DNA from: Verrucomicrobiota bacterium
GTDB lineage: Bacteria > Verrucomicrobiota > Verrucomicrobiia > Opitutales > Opitutaceae
Direction of reading: 5' to 3'
Length of the DNA: 64,000 nucleotides
NCBI GenBank assembly: GCA_028293545.1
Contig: JAQGOP010000037.1
Location: 1 to 64,000, forward strand
Part shown: piece by piece, positions 20,312 through 29,206 of the stretch
Layout: the number at the start of each line of letters is the position of its first letter
How positions within the stretch are numbered: position 1 is the first letter of the stretch
Position numbers and translations under genes: made by a program
Notes under the pieces: model-generated
What the model was told of the DNA's origin: nothing
The model's input: only the letters and a program-made list of their open reading frames with translations
Database searches by the model: none

Positions 20312-20997
20312 ACGGCTTGGGGTTTGGACGGCAGCGGCTCCAGCGATGCATAAATCGTCGGATCGTTTACTCCCGCCTGCATGAAAGCCTCGCGGCGTTC
20401 GACGCAGGTCCCGCATTTGCCGCAATGAATCGCTCCACCCTTGTAACACGACCACGTGCGCGCGAAATCCACCCCGATGCGCGCTCCCTCCGCGGCGATC
20501 TGGCCCTTGGTCATCGCGATGAAAGGCCGGAGCAACCGCACCTGCGCGTACGTGCCCAGACGCATCGCGTCGCCCATCGCGCGCATGAAATCCTCGCGGC
20601 AATCCGGGTAAATCGCGTGGTCGCCACCATGGGCCGCGATCACGAGGCCCTCCGCCTCCATGCTCTCCGCCAGCCCGCACGCGATCGACAGCATGATCGC
20701 GTTCCGAAACGGCACCACCGTCTGCTTCATATTCGCCGCTTCATAGTGGCCCTCCGGCACCTCGCCCCCGCTCTTCAAAAGATCAGACGCGAATAGCCGG
20801 TTCACGAAATCCAGCGCAATGACCTCATGCCTCACGCCGATCTTCGCCGCGTGCTCCGCCGCGAACGGCAGCTCCCGGTCGTTATGCTTCGCTCCATAGT
20901 TGAAACTTACCACCGCCGCGACCGCATGCGCCTGCCGCGCCCAATAAAGCGCCGTCACGGAATCCATCCCCCCAGAGCAAAGCACCACGACTTTCAT
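20308..20997 (-). CDS. queC: 7-cyano-7-deazaguanine synthase
   Basis: QueC converts 7-carboxy-7-deazaguanine to preQ0 with ATP and ammonia. From the ATG at 20997 it is 229 aa and begins MKVVVLCSGGMDS, the PP-loop. The zinc site CxxCxxC is seen in HCGKCGTCVERREAF near the C-terminus. A longer frame upstream reads through the tail of a CACGAATG repeat and is rejected. Only queC and queE of the pathway are in the window. Confidence 0.95.
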   Translation of the reverse strand: MKVVVLCSGGMDSVTALYWARQAHAVAAVVSFNYGAKHNDRELPFAAEHAAKIGVRHEVIALDFVNRLFASDLLKSGGEVPEGHYEAANMKQTVVPFRNAIMLSIACGLAESMEAEGLVIAAHGGDHAIYPDCREDFMRAMGDAMRLGTYAQVRLLRPFIAMTKGQIAAEGARIGVDFARTWSCYKGGAIHCGKCGTCVERREAFMQAGVNDPTIYASLEPLPSKPQAV

Positions 20998-21102
20998 CCT
21001 CGAAGCATGGCGATCAACGCGCCAAAAGAAAAACCAATCTTCCAACTCCCGACCTTTCATATCCGCGCAATCCGAGGGAAAATTCCGGGGCTTGAAGCCT
21101 GG

Positions 21103-21124
21103 ATTCGTATCCATTCGTGGCTAA
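21103..21124. repeat. Solitary right arm of the CACGAATG family
   Basis: This 22-bp segment matches the right arms of the elements at 20.2 and 27.5 kb with a few changes (GGCTAA for GGTTAA). No left arm is visible within 100 bp, so it is a remnant. It lies 13 bp before the deacetylase start. Confidence 0.6.
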
Positions 21125-21137
21125 AAATAATCTTCCC

Positions 21138-22010
21138 ATGCTCCTGATCCACGATCCCCGGTGCGCCGAATACGGCTCCTCGATGCGACCCGAGCAGCCC
21201 GCTCGCGTGATTCGCAGTGCGGCGCGCCTTCGCTCCGCTCATCCGGATTGGACCTGGCGGATCCCCGCTGCCACGGTCGCCGATGAAACTCTCCTCCTCG
21301 CCCACACACCGGCGCATTTGAAACGCCTCGGCCAAAAACGCGATTTCGACGCCGACACACCTTATCTCCCGAACATCGCCGAGCATGCGCGCCAAGCCGT
21401 CGCCGCCGCCCTCGAGGCCGCCGACTCTGCCCTCGCCGGGCGACACGCATTCAGCCTGATGCGTCCGCCCGGGCATCACGCGACCAGCGACCAGGCCATG
21501 GGCTTCTGCTACCTGAACCAAATCGCGATCGCCGCATTGAGCGCTCGGCAGAAAGGCGTCGGGCGCGTGGCCATCTGGGACTTCGACGCGCATCATGGCA
21601 ACGGGACCGAGGCTATCCTGCATGGACGCGATGGCGTGCTCTTTTCGTCGGTTCACCAGTACCCGGGCTACCCTGGCACCGGCACGACCTCGTTCGATAA
21701 CTGCCATAACTGGCCCGTCGCGCCCCAAACCTCCCGGCGGCGGCACATGGAAGCTCTCCGGGAGTCGTTCGATACAGTCGTGGCGTTCAAACCCGACCTC
21801 GTCCTGATGTCCGCTGGTTTCGACGCCTACGCCCGGGATCCCATCACGGAAATGACCTTGGAAACCGACGATTTCGCGACCTTGGGCCGCTGGATGAGCG
21901 AAAGCGGGTTGAAAGCCGCCGCAATCCTCGAAGGGGGATACAGCGACGACCTACCTTTGTTGATTGATGCCTTCCTGACGGCGTGGGAGAAATCCGCGCC
22001 CGCAGAATGA
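21138..22010 (+). CDS. Class II histone deacetylase-like / acetoin utilisation deacetylase
   Basis: This is a zinc hydrolase of the arginase-deacetylase fold that removes acyl groups from lysine or polyamine substrates. From the ATG at 21138 it is 290 aa. Visible motifs are RPPGHHA with the catalytic His pair, WDFDAHHGNGTEA with zinc-binding Asp and His, and SAGFDAYARDP with the second zinc Asp. The substrate cannot be read from sequence. The stop overlaps the start of the RNase D gene (ATGA), so the two are translationally coupled. Confidence 0.88.
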   Translation: MLLIHDPRCAEYGSSMRPEQPARVIRSAARLRSAHPDWTWRIPAATVADETLLLAHTPAHLKRLGQKRDFDADTPYLPNIAEHARQAVAAALEAADSALAGRHAFSLMRPPGHHATSDQAMGFCYLNQIAIAALSARQKGVGRVAIWDFDAHHGNGTEAILHGRDGVLFSSVHQYPGYPGTGTTSFDNCHNWPVAPQTSRRRHMEALRESFDTVVAFKPDLVLMSAGFDAYARDPITEMTLETDDFATLGRWMSESGLKAAAILEGGYSDDLPLLIDAFLTAWEKSAPAE

Positions 22011-23185
22011 TTTCCCGCTTCCTTCCGATTAGAGTCCGACGTTTGCTCGGGGTGAAAGTGACCACCCGTCCGCCCGTCTACCAACTCCTCGACCAGCCCA
22101 GCTCCCTTGCGCCATTGCTCGCCGCATTGGACCGCGTCGACGAAGTCTCCCTCGATACCGAGGCGGACAACATGTATCACTACAAGACGCGGGTCTGCCT
22201 GATGCAGTTCCTCGTGGGCGGCGAGGTGTTCCTCGTCGATGTGCTCGCCCCGGGCCTGAAGCTCGACGCGATGCTGACCCGGCTGGCGACGAAACATCTC
22301 CTGATGCACGGCAGCGATTTCGACCTGCGCCTGCTCCACGACCTCTGCGGCTTTCGTCCCAAGAGCATCTTCGACACCATGCTCGCCGCCCAGCTGCTCG
22401 GCCGCCAGCGCATCGGGCTCGCTTCCCTGCTCGAGGAACACTTCAGCGTCGCGGTCGATAAATCCGGCCAGAAAGCGAATTGGTCCCAGCGTCCGATCAC
22501 GCCGAAACTGTTGAACTACGCCGCTCTCGACGTCTGGTACCTCCCCGAGTTGCGCGACATCCTCACGAAGGAACTCAAGAAACTTCACCGCCTCGACTGG
22601 CTCGACCAACAGTGCCGCGCGCAGATCGAAGCCGGGTCCACCGGTTTCGCCCCGGCGACGGAGAACGACTGGCGCATCGGCCGGGGCGAACGCCTGCGCG
22701 GCGCAGGCCTCAGCGTGCTGCATGCCGTCTGGCACTGGCGCGAACAGCAGGCCAAGCGCCTCGACACACCGCCCTTCAAGGTTTGCGGCAACACCCTGCT
22801 TCTCCAGATCTCCGAAGCGGCCGACGCGGGCGAATCCGAGCAATCCATCCTCGGGAAAATTCACCTCGGCCGGCGCCACGATCGAATTTTTCAGTCCCTC
22901 GCCGTCGCGCTGCGCGAGGGGCTTGAGCGCGATCCCAAGACGCTGCCGCGCCGCCCCGGCCGCGACCCCAACCACGTTTCACTCTCGCAGGCCGAGATCG
23001 AGCTCCAGGATCGCATCAAGTCCGACCGCGATCGCGTCGCCGCCAAGCTCGTCATCGAAGCCACGCTCATCGCGAACCGCTCCCAGCTCGCCCAGATCGC
23101 CCGCGCTCCCCGCCATCTCGATAAGATTCTTTTGTCGTGGCAGGCCGACCTCCTGCGCGATGAACCTTCGCTGAAAGAAAAGTAG
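22007..23185 (+). CDS. rnd: Ribonuclease D
   Basis: RNase D is a 3'-5' exonuclease in tRNA and stable-RNA maturation. From the ATG at 22007 it is 392 aa. The DEDDy active site is complete: DTEAD (Exo I), HGSDFDLRLL (Exo II) and YAALDVWYL (Exo III, with Tyr and Asp). HRDC-like helical regions follow. The sequence FDTMLAAQLLG is family-typical. A palindromic hairpin follows the stop immediately. Confidence 0.92.
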   Translation: MISRFLPIRVRRLLGVKVTTRPPVYQLLDQPSSLAPLLAALDRVDEVSLDTEADNMYHYKTRVCLMQFLVGGEVFLVDVLAPGLKLDAMLTRLATKHLLMHGSDFDLRLLHDLCGFRPKSIFDTMLAAQLLGRQRIGLASLLEEHFSVAVDKSGQKANWSQRPITPKLLNYAALDVWYLPELRDILTKELKKLHRLDWLDQQCRAQIEAGSTGFAPATENDWRIGRGERLRGAGLSVLHAVWHWREQQAKRLDTPPFKVCGNTLLLQISEAADAGESEQSILGKIHLGRRHDRIFQSLAVALREGLERDPKTLPRRPGRDPNHVSLSQAEIELQDRIKSDRDRVAAKLVIEATLIANRSQLAQIARAPRHLDKILLSWQADLLRDEPSLKEK

Positions 23186-23186
23186 G

Positions 23187-23240
23187 ACGCGGTCTCTGAC
23201 CCGGCCTCCGTGGTCCCGGAGGCGGGTCAAAGACGCCGCC
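23187..23240. repeat. GCGGTCT-family hairpin after RNase D
   Basis: A stem of about 22 bp with one bulged base (23187-23210 with 23217-23240) lies directly after the rnd stop. Its arm (CGCGGTCT.TGACCC.G..TC) closely resembles the outer arm of the 169-bp element at 53.3 kb, so the two belong to one family. It could end rnd transcription, but no T-run follows. Confidence 0.6.
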
Positions 23241-23261
23241 CTGCCTCGACCCTCGTCGGCC

Positions 23262-24980
23262 ATGCCTCCGCCCGCCCTTCCCTCCGCCAACATCGCGCGC
23301 CATCTCGCGGTCATGGCCGCAGCTCAACCAGGACTCGCCGCGCTCAAGGTTCCCCGCGGGCGCACCGCCGGCGGTGACATCGATTACCTCACACTGACGT
23401 TCGCCCAGCTCGACACGGAAGTCTCCGCGTGGGGGAAAAAACTAACCGATGCCGGCGTCAAACCCGGTGACCGCACCCTGGTCATGGTGAAACCCGGCCT
23501 GCCCCTGATCGCCGCCGTCTTCGCGCTCTTCCGGATCGGCGCGGTGCCCGTCGTCATCGATCCGGGCATGGGCCTCGGGCACTTCCTGAAATGCGTCGCC
23601 CGCTCGCGTCCCCGCGTGTTGCTGGGAATTCCCGTCGCCCAGTTTGCGAGCCGGCTGTTCCGTCCAACGTTTTCCACCGTGGAAATCCGCGTCAAGGCGA
23701 GCCCGTCACTGACGGCCCAGCTTGCCACCTCCGGAAACGCCGCGGCGCTTTCAGACCCGGCGGTTCACCGGGCGTCGACAGACTTGGCCGCGATCCTGTT
23801 TACGTCAGGTTCCACGGGCGCACCAAAAGGGGTGTGCTACGAGCACGGCATGTTCGAGGCCCAGGTGCGCCTGATTCGTGAAACCTACGCGATCGCGCCC
23901 GGCGAAATCGACCTGCCGATGCTGCCGATCTTCGCGCTGTTCAATCCCGCGCTGGGCATGACCACGGTGGTGCCGGAAATCGATCCACGCCGGCCCGCCG
24001 AAGTTGACCCGGCGAAAATCGTGCAGGCGATCCGGCAGGAAAACGTCACCACTTCCTTCGGCTCGCCGACGCTGTGGCTCAAAGTGGGCGAGTACTGCTC
24101 GGCGCAGAAAATCACCCTGCCGAGTTTGTACCGCGTGCTCAGCGCCGGCGCACCCGTGCCCGCTGCGCTGTGGGAAAGTTCGCGGTACTGGATGCCGAAT
24201 GGACGGCTGCACAGCCCTTACGGTGCCACCGAAGCGTTGCCGATCGCATCGATCGCGAGCAATGAGGTCGATCTCCGCGCGGTCCGGGGCGCCTGCGTCG
24301 GCCGCCGGATCGCGGGCATCGACGTTCGCATCATTCGAATCACCGACTCCCCGATTACCATGCTCGGCGACACCGTGGAGCTGCCGGCAAACGAGATCGG
24401 GGAAATTATCGTGCACGGGCCGGTGGTCACCAAGACCTACGACGCGCAGTCCGAAGCGACGGCGCAGGCAAAGATCGAAGGGCCAGATATAAACTCCGAA
24501 GAAGTTCCGGCTGATCTTCGGATCCCGGATGTTGGCCTTCCTCGTGTTTCCGCACCCAACGCGGTCTGGCATCGCATGGGCGACTGTGGGTTCCTGGATT
24601 ATTCCGGTCGCCTGTGGTTTTGCGGGCGAAAAGCCGAGCGCGTCGAAACCGCGGCAGGTGCCATGTTCACGGAACCATGCGAGCAGGTTTTCCGGCGTCA
24701 CCCGCGTGTGACCCGCTGCGCGCTTGTCGGACTCGGTGAACGCGGGCAGCAACGCCCCGCGCTGATCGTCGAGGCGCCCCTCGCACGCTCGCACGTCCTC
24801 GCCACGTTTGCCCGCGAGCTGCGCTCGCTCGCATTGCAGCAAGCGCACACGTCCGGAATTTCACTGTTCTTTTTCCGGCCGAGGTTCCCGCTGGATATCC
24901 GGCACAACGCCAAGATCCACCGCCTCACCCTCGCCCGTTGGGCCGCGAAAGCGAAAGGGATCGAAACCGCTGCGCGATGA
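23262..24980 (+). CDS. oleC: OleC-like AMP-dependent ligase (beta-lactone synthetase type)
   Basis: This is a member of the acyl-adenylate superfamily. The 572-aa product has the P-loop signature ILFTSGSTGAPKGV, the A5-type motif YGATEALPIAS, and a C-terminal lid with the GRKAER and NAKIHRLTL lysine region. The fatty acid CoA-ligase subgroup with this layout, paired with an OleD-like reductase, is OleC, which closes a 3-hydroxy acid to a beta-lactone in long-chain olefin synthesis. oleA and oleB are not nearby. The stop overlaps the oleD start (ATGA). Confidence 0.8.
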   Translation: MPPPALPSANIARHLAVMAAAQPGLAALKVPRGRTAGGDIDYLTLTFAQLDTEVSAWGKKLTDAGVKPGDRTLVMVKPGLPLIAAVFALFRIGAVPVVIDPGMGLGHFLKCVARSRPRVLLGIPVAQFASRLFRPTFSTVEIRVKASPSLTAQLATSGNAAALSDPAVHRASTDLAAILFTSGSTGAPKGVCYEHGMFEAQVRLIRETYAIAPGEIDLPMLPIFALFNPALGMTTVVPEIDPRRPAEVDPAKIVQAIRQENVTTSFGSPTLWLKVGEYCSAQKITLPSLYRVLSAGAPVPAALWESSRYWMPNGRLHSPYGATEALPIASIASNEVDLRAVRGACVGRRIAGIDVRIIRITDSPITMLGDTVELPANEIGEIIVHGPVVTKTYDAQSEATAQAKIEGPDINSEEVPADLRIPDVGLPRVSAPNAVWHRMGDCGFLDYSGRLWFCGRKAERVETAAGAMFTEPCEQVFRRHPRVTRCALVGLGERGQQRPALIVEAPLARSHVLATFARELRSLALQQAHTSGISLFFFRPRFPLDIRHNAKIHRLTLARWAAKAKGIETAAR

Positions 24981-25966
24981 AGACACTCGTCACCGGCGGC
25001 ACCGGTTTTCTCGGTCGACGTCTGGTCGAGCGGCTCCTCGCCGACCAGCGCCAAGTGAGCGTGCTCGGCCGCACGCCGGCGCCCGATCTGGAGGCACGCG
25101 GCGTGCGCTTCATCCGCACATCGCTCGACGACGCCCCATCCGTGAGCGCGGCATGCGCGGGCATCGATGTGGTTTTTCACACCGCGGCCAAAGTCGGAGT
25201 GGTGGGACCCTACGAGGATTTTTTTCGCACCAACGTCCTCGGCACGCGCGCCATCATCGAAGGCTGCCGTGCGCACGGCGTGCGCAATCTCGTCTACACC
25301 AGCACACCCAGCGTGGTTTATAACGGCCGCGACCTGGCCAATGCCGATGAGTCCCTGCCGCTCACCGCCGCATGCCCAAGTCCCTATCCGCTGACAAAGG
25401 CTCTCGCCGAGCGCGAGGTCCTGGCCGCGAATAACGCCGCGCTGCACACCATCGCGCTCCGACCGCATTTAATCTGGGGCGTCGGCGATCCGCACTTGGT
25501 CCCCCGCGTCCTGGAGCGAGCCCGCGCGGGAAAACTGCGGATCGTCGGTTCCGGCCAAAATCGCGTGGACATGGTCCACGTCGAAAACGCCGTCGACGCC
25601 CATCTTGATGCCGAACGCGCCTTGACCAACCCCGCCGCAACCGGTCGCGCCTACTTCATCACGAACGGAGAACCCGTGCGGCTGTGGGAATGGATCAATG
25701 CTTTGCTGACGGCCCTCGGCGAGCGACCCATCACGAAAAAAATTCCCTTGGGCGCCGCGTCCGCGCTTGGCGCCCTCTGCGAAGCCGCGTGGCGCGTTTT
25801 GCCGCTGCGCGGAGAGCCGCCGATGACCCGCTTCATCGCCGCAGAACTCGCGAAGGATCATTGGTTCAACCTCGCAGCCGCCAGACGCGATTTGGGCTAC
25901 AGTCCCCGCGTCAGCATGGCCGAAGGCACAGCCGAGCTCGTCGCTTCGCTGCGGTCAAAACGCTGA
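24977..25966 (+). CDS. oleD: OleD-like NAD(P)-dependent 3-oxo/3-hydroxy acid reductase
   Basis: This is a short-chain dehydrogenase of the extended, 3-beta-HSD type. From the ATG at 24977 it is 329 aa, with the cofactor loop TGGTGFLGRR (7-16) and the active-site YPLTK following the TSTPSVVY strand. In olefin synthesis OleD reduces the 2-alkyl-3-keto acid made by OleA to the substrate of OleC. The four-base overlap with oleC supports a shared pathway. Identification as OleD rests on that pairing; alone it could be another extended SDR. Confidence 0.8.
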   Translation: MKTLVTGGTGFLGRRLVERLLADQRQVSVLGRTPAPDLEARGVRFIRTSLDDAPSVSAACAGIDVVFHTAAKVGVVGPYEDFFRTNVLGTRAIIEGCRAHGVRNLVYTSTPSVVYNGRDLANADESLPLTAACPSPYPLTKALAEREVLAANNAALHTIALRPHLIWGVGDPHLVPRVLERARAGKLRIVGSGQNRVDMVHVENAVDAHLDAERALTNPAATGRAYFITNGEPVRLWEWINALLTALGERPITKKIPLGAASALGALCEAAWRVLPLRGEPPMTRFIAAELAKDHWFNLAAARRDLGYSPRVSMAEGTAELVASLRSKR

Positions 25967-25970
25967 ACCC

Positions 25971-26291
25971 TTAGGGCGCAAACATCTCGGACAATCCTTC
26001 CAAAACCGATTGGCCAGTCGCGGAATCCAAGATTCCCAGGCGTTTCACGAGCCGGGCCTTGTCGACGGTGCGGATCTGATCGAGCACCACCTGGCCCGAC
26101 CTCCCTTGGAATACACACGGCACACGGGTGGGGTACTCGCGTCCCTTGCTCGTCATCGGCGCAATAATGACTGTGGAAATATGCCAGTTCATCTCATCCG
26201 GGGAGATGATCGTCGCCGGTCGAGTTTTTTGAATTTCGTGGCCAATCGTGGGGTCCAGGTTGACCAGCCAGACTTCAAGACGATTTGTCAT
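25971..26291 (-). CDS. mazF: MazF/PemK-type endoribonuclease toxin
   Basis: This is a ribosome-independent mRNA interferase. The product from the ATG at 26291 is 106 aa. The family core is present: EVWLVNLDPTIGHEIQKTRPATIISPDEMN, then IIAPMTSKG, then PCVFQGRSGQVVLDQIRTVDKARL, with the Arg and Thr residues used by MazF enzymes. It begins 2 nt after the antitoxin stop. Its end converges on oleD with a gap of only 4 nt. Confidence 0.92.
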   Translation of the reverse strand: MTNRLEVWLVNLDPTIGHEIQKTRPATIISPDEMNWHISTVIIAPMTSKGREYPTRVPCVFQGRSGQVVLDQIRTVDKARLVKRLGILDSATGQSVLEGLSEMFAP

Positions 26292-26293
26292 GC

Positions 26294-26545
26294 TCACCAC
26301 TCCCACTCCTCGCGATCAAACGTGGTGGCCGCCGCATCTTCATGGACCGCGACGTCATCTTTCACCGCCGTCATTTCCTGAAACGCTTCCCTCCATCCAG
26401 TGCGGCGAGAAGCGATCGGACGGAGAATCAACGCGCCATTCTTAATCTGGAGATCCGCTTCTTCAGCGAATCCACAGCTTTCCAACATCGCCTTCGGAAT
26501 CCTGATTCCCCGCGAGTTTCCGATCGGAACAATCTTAGTCGTCAT
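26294..26545 (-). CDS. mazE: MazE-like AbrB-fold antitoxin
   Basis: The 83-aa product starts MTTKIVPIGNSRGIRIPKAML, the swapped-hairpin AbrB/MazE DNA-binding fold. An acidic C-terminal tail (AVKDDVAVHEDAAATTFDREEWEW) follows, as expected for toxin wrapping. The ATG at 26545 is chosen because the fold begins there; an upstream start adds 10 unsupported residues. Antitoxin-first order with tight spacing matches autoregulated mazEF operons. Confidence 0.9.
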   Translation of the reverse strand: MTTKIVPIGNSRGIRIPKAMLESCGFAEEADLQIKNGALILRPIASRRTGWREAFQEMTAVKDDVAVHEDAAATTFDREEWEW

Positions 26546-26549
26546 GGCC

Positions 26550-26590
26550 ACAATGTAGTTACACGAAGCAATCATGCAATCAGAAATACA
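26550..26590 (-). promoter_or_regulatory. Possible mazEF promoter
   Basis: The 120-bp gap upstream of mazE is clearly AT-rich. Read on the minus strand it has TTGCAT, 16 bp, then TACATT just before the start, overlapping the near-palindrome TGTAACTACA. This arrangement would suit a short-leader promoter repressed by the MazE-MazF complex. Evidence is by inspection only. Confidence 0.35.
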
Positions 26591-26665
26591 GCCAAGGTCA
26601 CTTATGTATCAAGCTTTATTACATGCACTTGTGTTGCATAAAACCCATCAAAACCATTAAACCAA

Positions 26666-27469
26666 TCACTCCATTCTTTGTCTCACTGCCTCAAAAAGCG
26701 TGATGATTGTAGCCATGGCCACATTCAGCGAGTCGGCTTGGCCCGCCATGGGAATGCGCACGGGAAGGTCGGCATTTTTCAGCCAGAATTCGCTAAGGCC
26801 GTACTGCTCGCTGCCCATGACCACCGCGAGCGGCCCCCGCAGGTCGGCATCCGAGTAAAGTCTTTCGGCCGCCGGCGTCGTCGCGATCGTGCGAATGCCT
26901 TTGCCCTTCAGCCACGCGTGCACTTCCGCGCTTTCCGCGACGACCAACGGCACGGAGAACAACACCCCGGTGGACGCGCGCACCACGTTGGGATTGAAAA
27001 TATCGGTGACCGGGTCGCACACGATCACCGCCTCGCATCCGGCGGCGTCGGCGCTGCGCAAAATCGTCCCCAGGTTACCTGGTTTCTCGATCGCCTCGAC
27101 CACGAGCAGGAAAGGCGACGCCGACAACGTCAATTCATCGAGCGACCGCCGCCACTGCGGCGCCACCGCAAGCAGGCCGTCAGGGCGTTCCCGATACGCG
27201 ACCTTGGCGAAGGTATCCTTCGTCAGCTCGAAAACCTGGGCGCCGGCCGCACGCGCCTGTTCTATGAGCGCGGTTTCGTTTTCGCCGAGAAACCATTCGG
27301 GGGAAAAATAGAGCTCGGAAAGCGGGACGTTTTTCTCGAGCGCGCGGCGGATTTCGCGGTAGCCCTCGACCAGGAAAACGCCGGCCTCATCGCGCGGACG
27401 CCGGTCGCGCAGCTTCACCAATTGCTTCACCCGCGGATTCTGGAGGCTTGTGATCTTTTCGACGGACAC
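26666..27469 (-). CDS. TrmH/SpoU-family RNA 2'-O-methyltransferase
   Basis: This is a SPOUT (knotted) methyltransferase. The probable GTG at 27469 gives 267 aa. The N-terminal substrate-binding part is KITSLQNPRVKQLVKLRDRR. The three SpoU motifs are EAIEKPGNLGTILRSADAAG, VMGSEQYGLSEFW and IPMAGQADSLNVAMATIITL. The family modifies 23S rRNA or tRNA; which site cannot be decided. A longer frame upstream reads through a CACGAATG repeat and is rejected. GTG codons at 27475 and 27478 are alternative starts. Confidence 0.88.
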   Translation of the reverse strand: MSVEKITSLQNPRVKQLVKLRDRRPRDEAGVFLVEGYREIRRALEKNVPLSELYFSPEWFLGENETALIEQARAAGAQVFELTKDTFAKVAYRERPDGLLAVAPQWRRSLDELTLSASPFLLVVEAIEKPGNLGTILRSADAAGCEAVIVCDPVTDIFNPNVVRASTGVLFSVPLVVAESAEVHAWLKGKGIRTIATTPAAERLYSDADLRGPLAVVMGSEQYGLSEFWLKNADLPVRIPMAGQADSLNVAMATIITLFEAVRQRME

Positions 27470-27542
27470 AGCCACCACGGAACACACGGAACCACCCAAA
27501 AGACAAAATTCTTTTCCGGTCCATGAAACCACCAAACCGTTT

Positions 27543-27677
27543 TTAACCACGAATGAACACGAATCCGAACTTCGCGTACCGAGCCAATCAAGGTTGGGTT
27601 CCGTGCTCTGCTTCCCCTCGGATCGAGCATGTAAGTAATCCGGGGATGGGGGTTGGATCGCGTCCATTCGTGGTTAA
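27543..27677. repeat. Complete CACGAATG-family palindromic element
   Basis: The left arm 27543-27566 and right arm about 27655-27677 are near-perfect inverted copies beginning TTAACCACGAATG. The interior (about 90 bp) differs from that of the 20.2-kb copy. It lies in the gap between the divergent TrmH and RNA-uridine methyltransferase genes. Confidence 0.75.
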
Positions 27678-27734
27678 GAGGTTCGAAGCAGAACGCCCCT
27701 TGCGTTCGCGCGCAGGATCGGAATTTTCAATAGC

Positions 27735-29009
27735 TTGGGTAAAAAGAAAAAGAACAACGACGTCCCGTTCGCGTATCATACCGAGCTCGAACTCGACATT
27801 GCCACCCTCACCAACCTCGGTTCCGGCCTGGGCCGCGTCGCCCTGCCCGGCGAAACGGAGGCCAAGTGGGTCATCATGGTTCCCTTCACGCTGCCCGGCG
27901 AGCGCGTGCGCGTGCGGGTCTTCCGCAACCACAAGAATTTCTCCGAGGCCGACCTGGTCAGCGTGCTCACGCCTTCATCTGCCCGCATCGCGGCACCGTG
28001 CCCGCTGTTCGGTCGCTGTGGCGGCTGCCAATACCAGCATCTCGCTTATGCGGACCAGCTCGCTTGGAAACAGCGGCAGGTCGCCGAGTTGCTCCAACAC
28101 ATGGCCGGGATCGAATTCCCCGTGTCGCCGGTCGTCGCTTCGCCCCGCGAGTTCGGCTACCGTTCAAAAATCACCCCGCACTTCAACGCCCCGCCGCCCC
28201 GGTTCGTCGGGGAGGATCCCGCGCCCGGAGGACCACCGATGCCGATCGGCTTCCTGCGCCAGGGCACGCGTTTCGACATCCTCGACGTCCCGCACTGTCC
28301 CATCGCCACGCCCGCGATCAACGAACGTCTCACGCAGGTTCGCGCCGAGGTGCTCGCGCGCCGTGAAACTTATACCCGCGGCGCCACGCTGCTGCTCCGC
28401 GAGGCCAGCGGCGTCGTCACCACTGATTACGACGCCGTGGTCACGGAAACCGTCGGCGACCTGAAGCTGCGCTTCCTCGCCCGCGATTTTTTCCAGAACA
28501 ACCCGTTCATCCTGCCGGCATTCACGAGCTATGTCCGCAACCAGGCCGCTGCCAGCGGCGCGCGTTTCCTCGTCGACGCCTACTGCGGCAGCGGGCTCTT
28601 TGCCCTCACTGCCGCGCCGGCCTTCGAAAAAGTCGCAGGCATCGAGCTCAGCGCGAGCAGCATCCAGTTCGCCCGTGAAAATGCCGCGGCAAACGGCATC
28701 GCCAACACGACCTTCCAAGCCGGCGACGCCTCCGCGATTTTCCAAGGGCTGACGTTTCCCGCCGCCGAAACCGCAGTCATCATCGATCCGCCGCGCAAGG
28801 GCTGCGACGACGCTTTCCTCAACCAGCTCTTCGCCTTCGCTCCGCGGGCCGTGGTGTACGTTTCGTGTGACCCGGCGACGCAGATGCGCGATTTGAAGAC
28901 TTTCCTGGCGGCGGGTTATGAGCTGGTCGCCGCCCAGCCCTTCGATCTCTTCCCGCAAACCCGGCATCTCGAGTGCGTTCTCACCCTCAGGTTTTCAGGC
29001 AGCACCTGA
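27735..29009 (+). CDS. RumA-type 23S rRNA (uracil-C5) methyltransferase
   Basis: This is a TRAM-domain class I methyltransferase that forms m5U in RNA. The 424-aa product (TTG start, lysine-rich KKKKNN tail) has a TRAM barrel (residues 15-75), the 4Fe-4S cluster loop CPLFGRCGGCQYQHL, the SAM motif VDAYCGSGLFALTA, the DPPRKGC motif, and the nucleophile loop VVYVSCDPAT. Whether it is RlmD- or RlmC-like is not resolved. No ATG alternative exists near the family N-terminus. Confidence 0.9.
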   Translation: MGKKKKNNDVPFAYHTELELDIATLTNLGSGLGRVALPGETEAKWVIMVPFTLPGERVRVRVFRNHKNFSEADLVSVLTPSSARIAAPCPLFGRCGGCQYQHLAYADQLAWKQRQVAELLQHMAGIEFPVSPVVASPREFGYRSKITPHFNAPPPRFVGEDPAPGGPPMPIGFLRQGTRFDILDVPHCPIATPAINERLTQVRAEVLARRETYTRGATLLLREASGVVTTDYDAVVTETVGDLKLRFLARDFFQNNPFILPAFTSYVRNQAAASGARFLVDAYCGSGLFALTAAPAFEKVAGIELSASSIQFARENAAANGIANTTFQAGDASAIFQGLTFPAAETAVIIDPPRKGCDDAFLNQLFAFAPRAVVYVSCDPATQMRDLKTFLAAGYELVAAQPFDLFPQTRHLECVLTLRFSGST

Positions 29010-29206
29010 ATTATTCCCCAGGTGGCTGGTGATTGCCGGTTCTGCGGTTTTCGCGCGATAGGAAGCGCCTTTTACGGTCTTCCCTGATTGTCTACAGGAG
29101 AACACCCTAGTTTTAAAAAATGCGGCTGCCCGGAAAATTTTGTCGATAAATTCCAAACCATTGGAAGGCTTTCGCCGTGGTTTGGGATCCACTACACCAA
29201 CGATAA

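Noticed and set aside
20998-21102. PreQ1 riboswitch upstream of queC
   Set aside because: No preQ1 aptamer pattern is visible in the minus-strand leader.
20998-21114. N-terminal extension of QueC
   Set aside because: It reads through a CACGAATG repeat arm; the PP-loop start MKVVVLCSGGMDS is the normal N-terminus.
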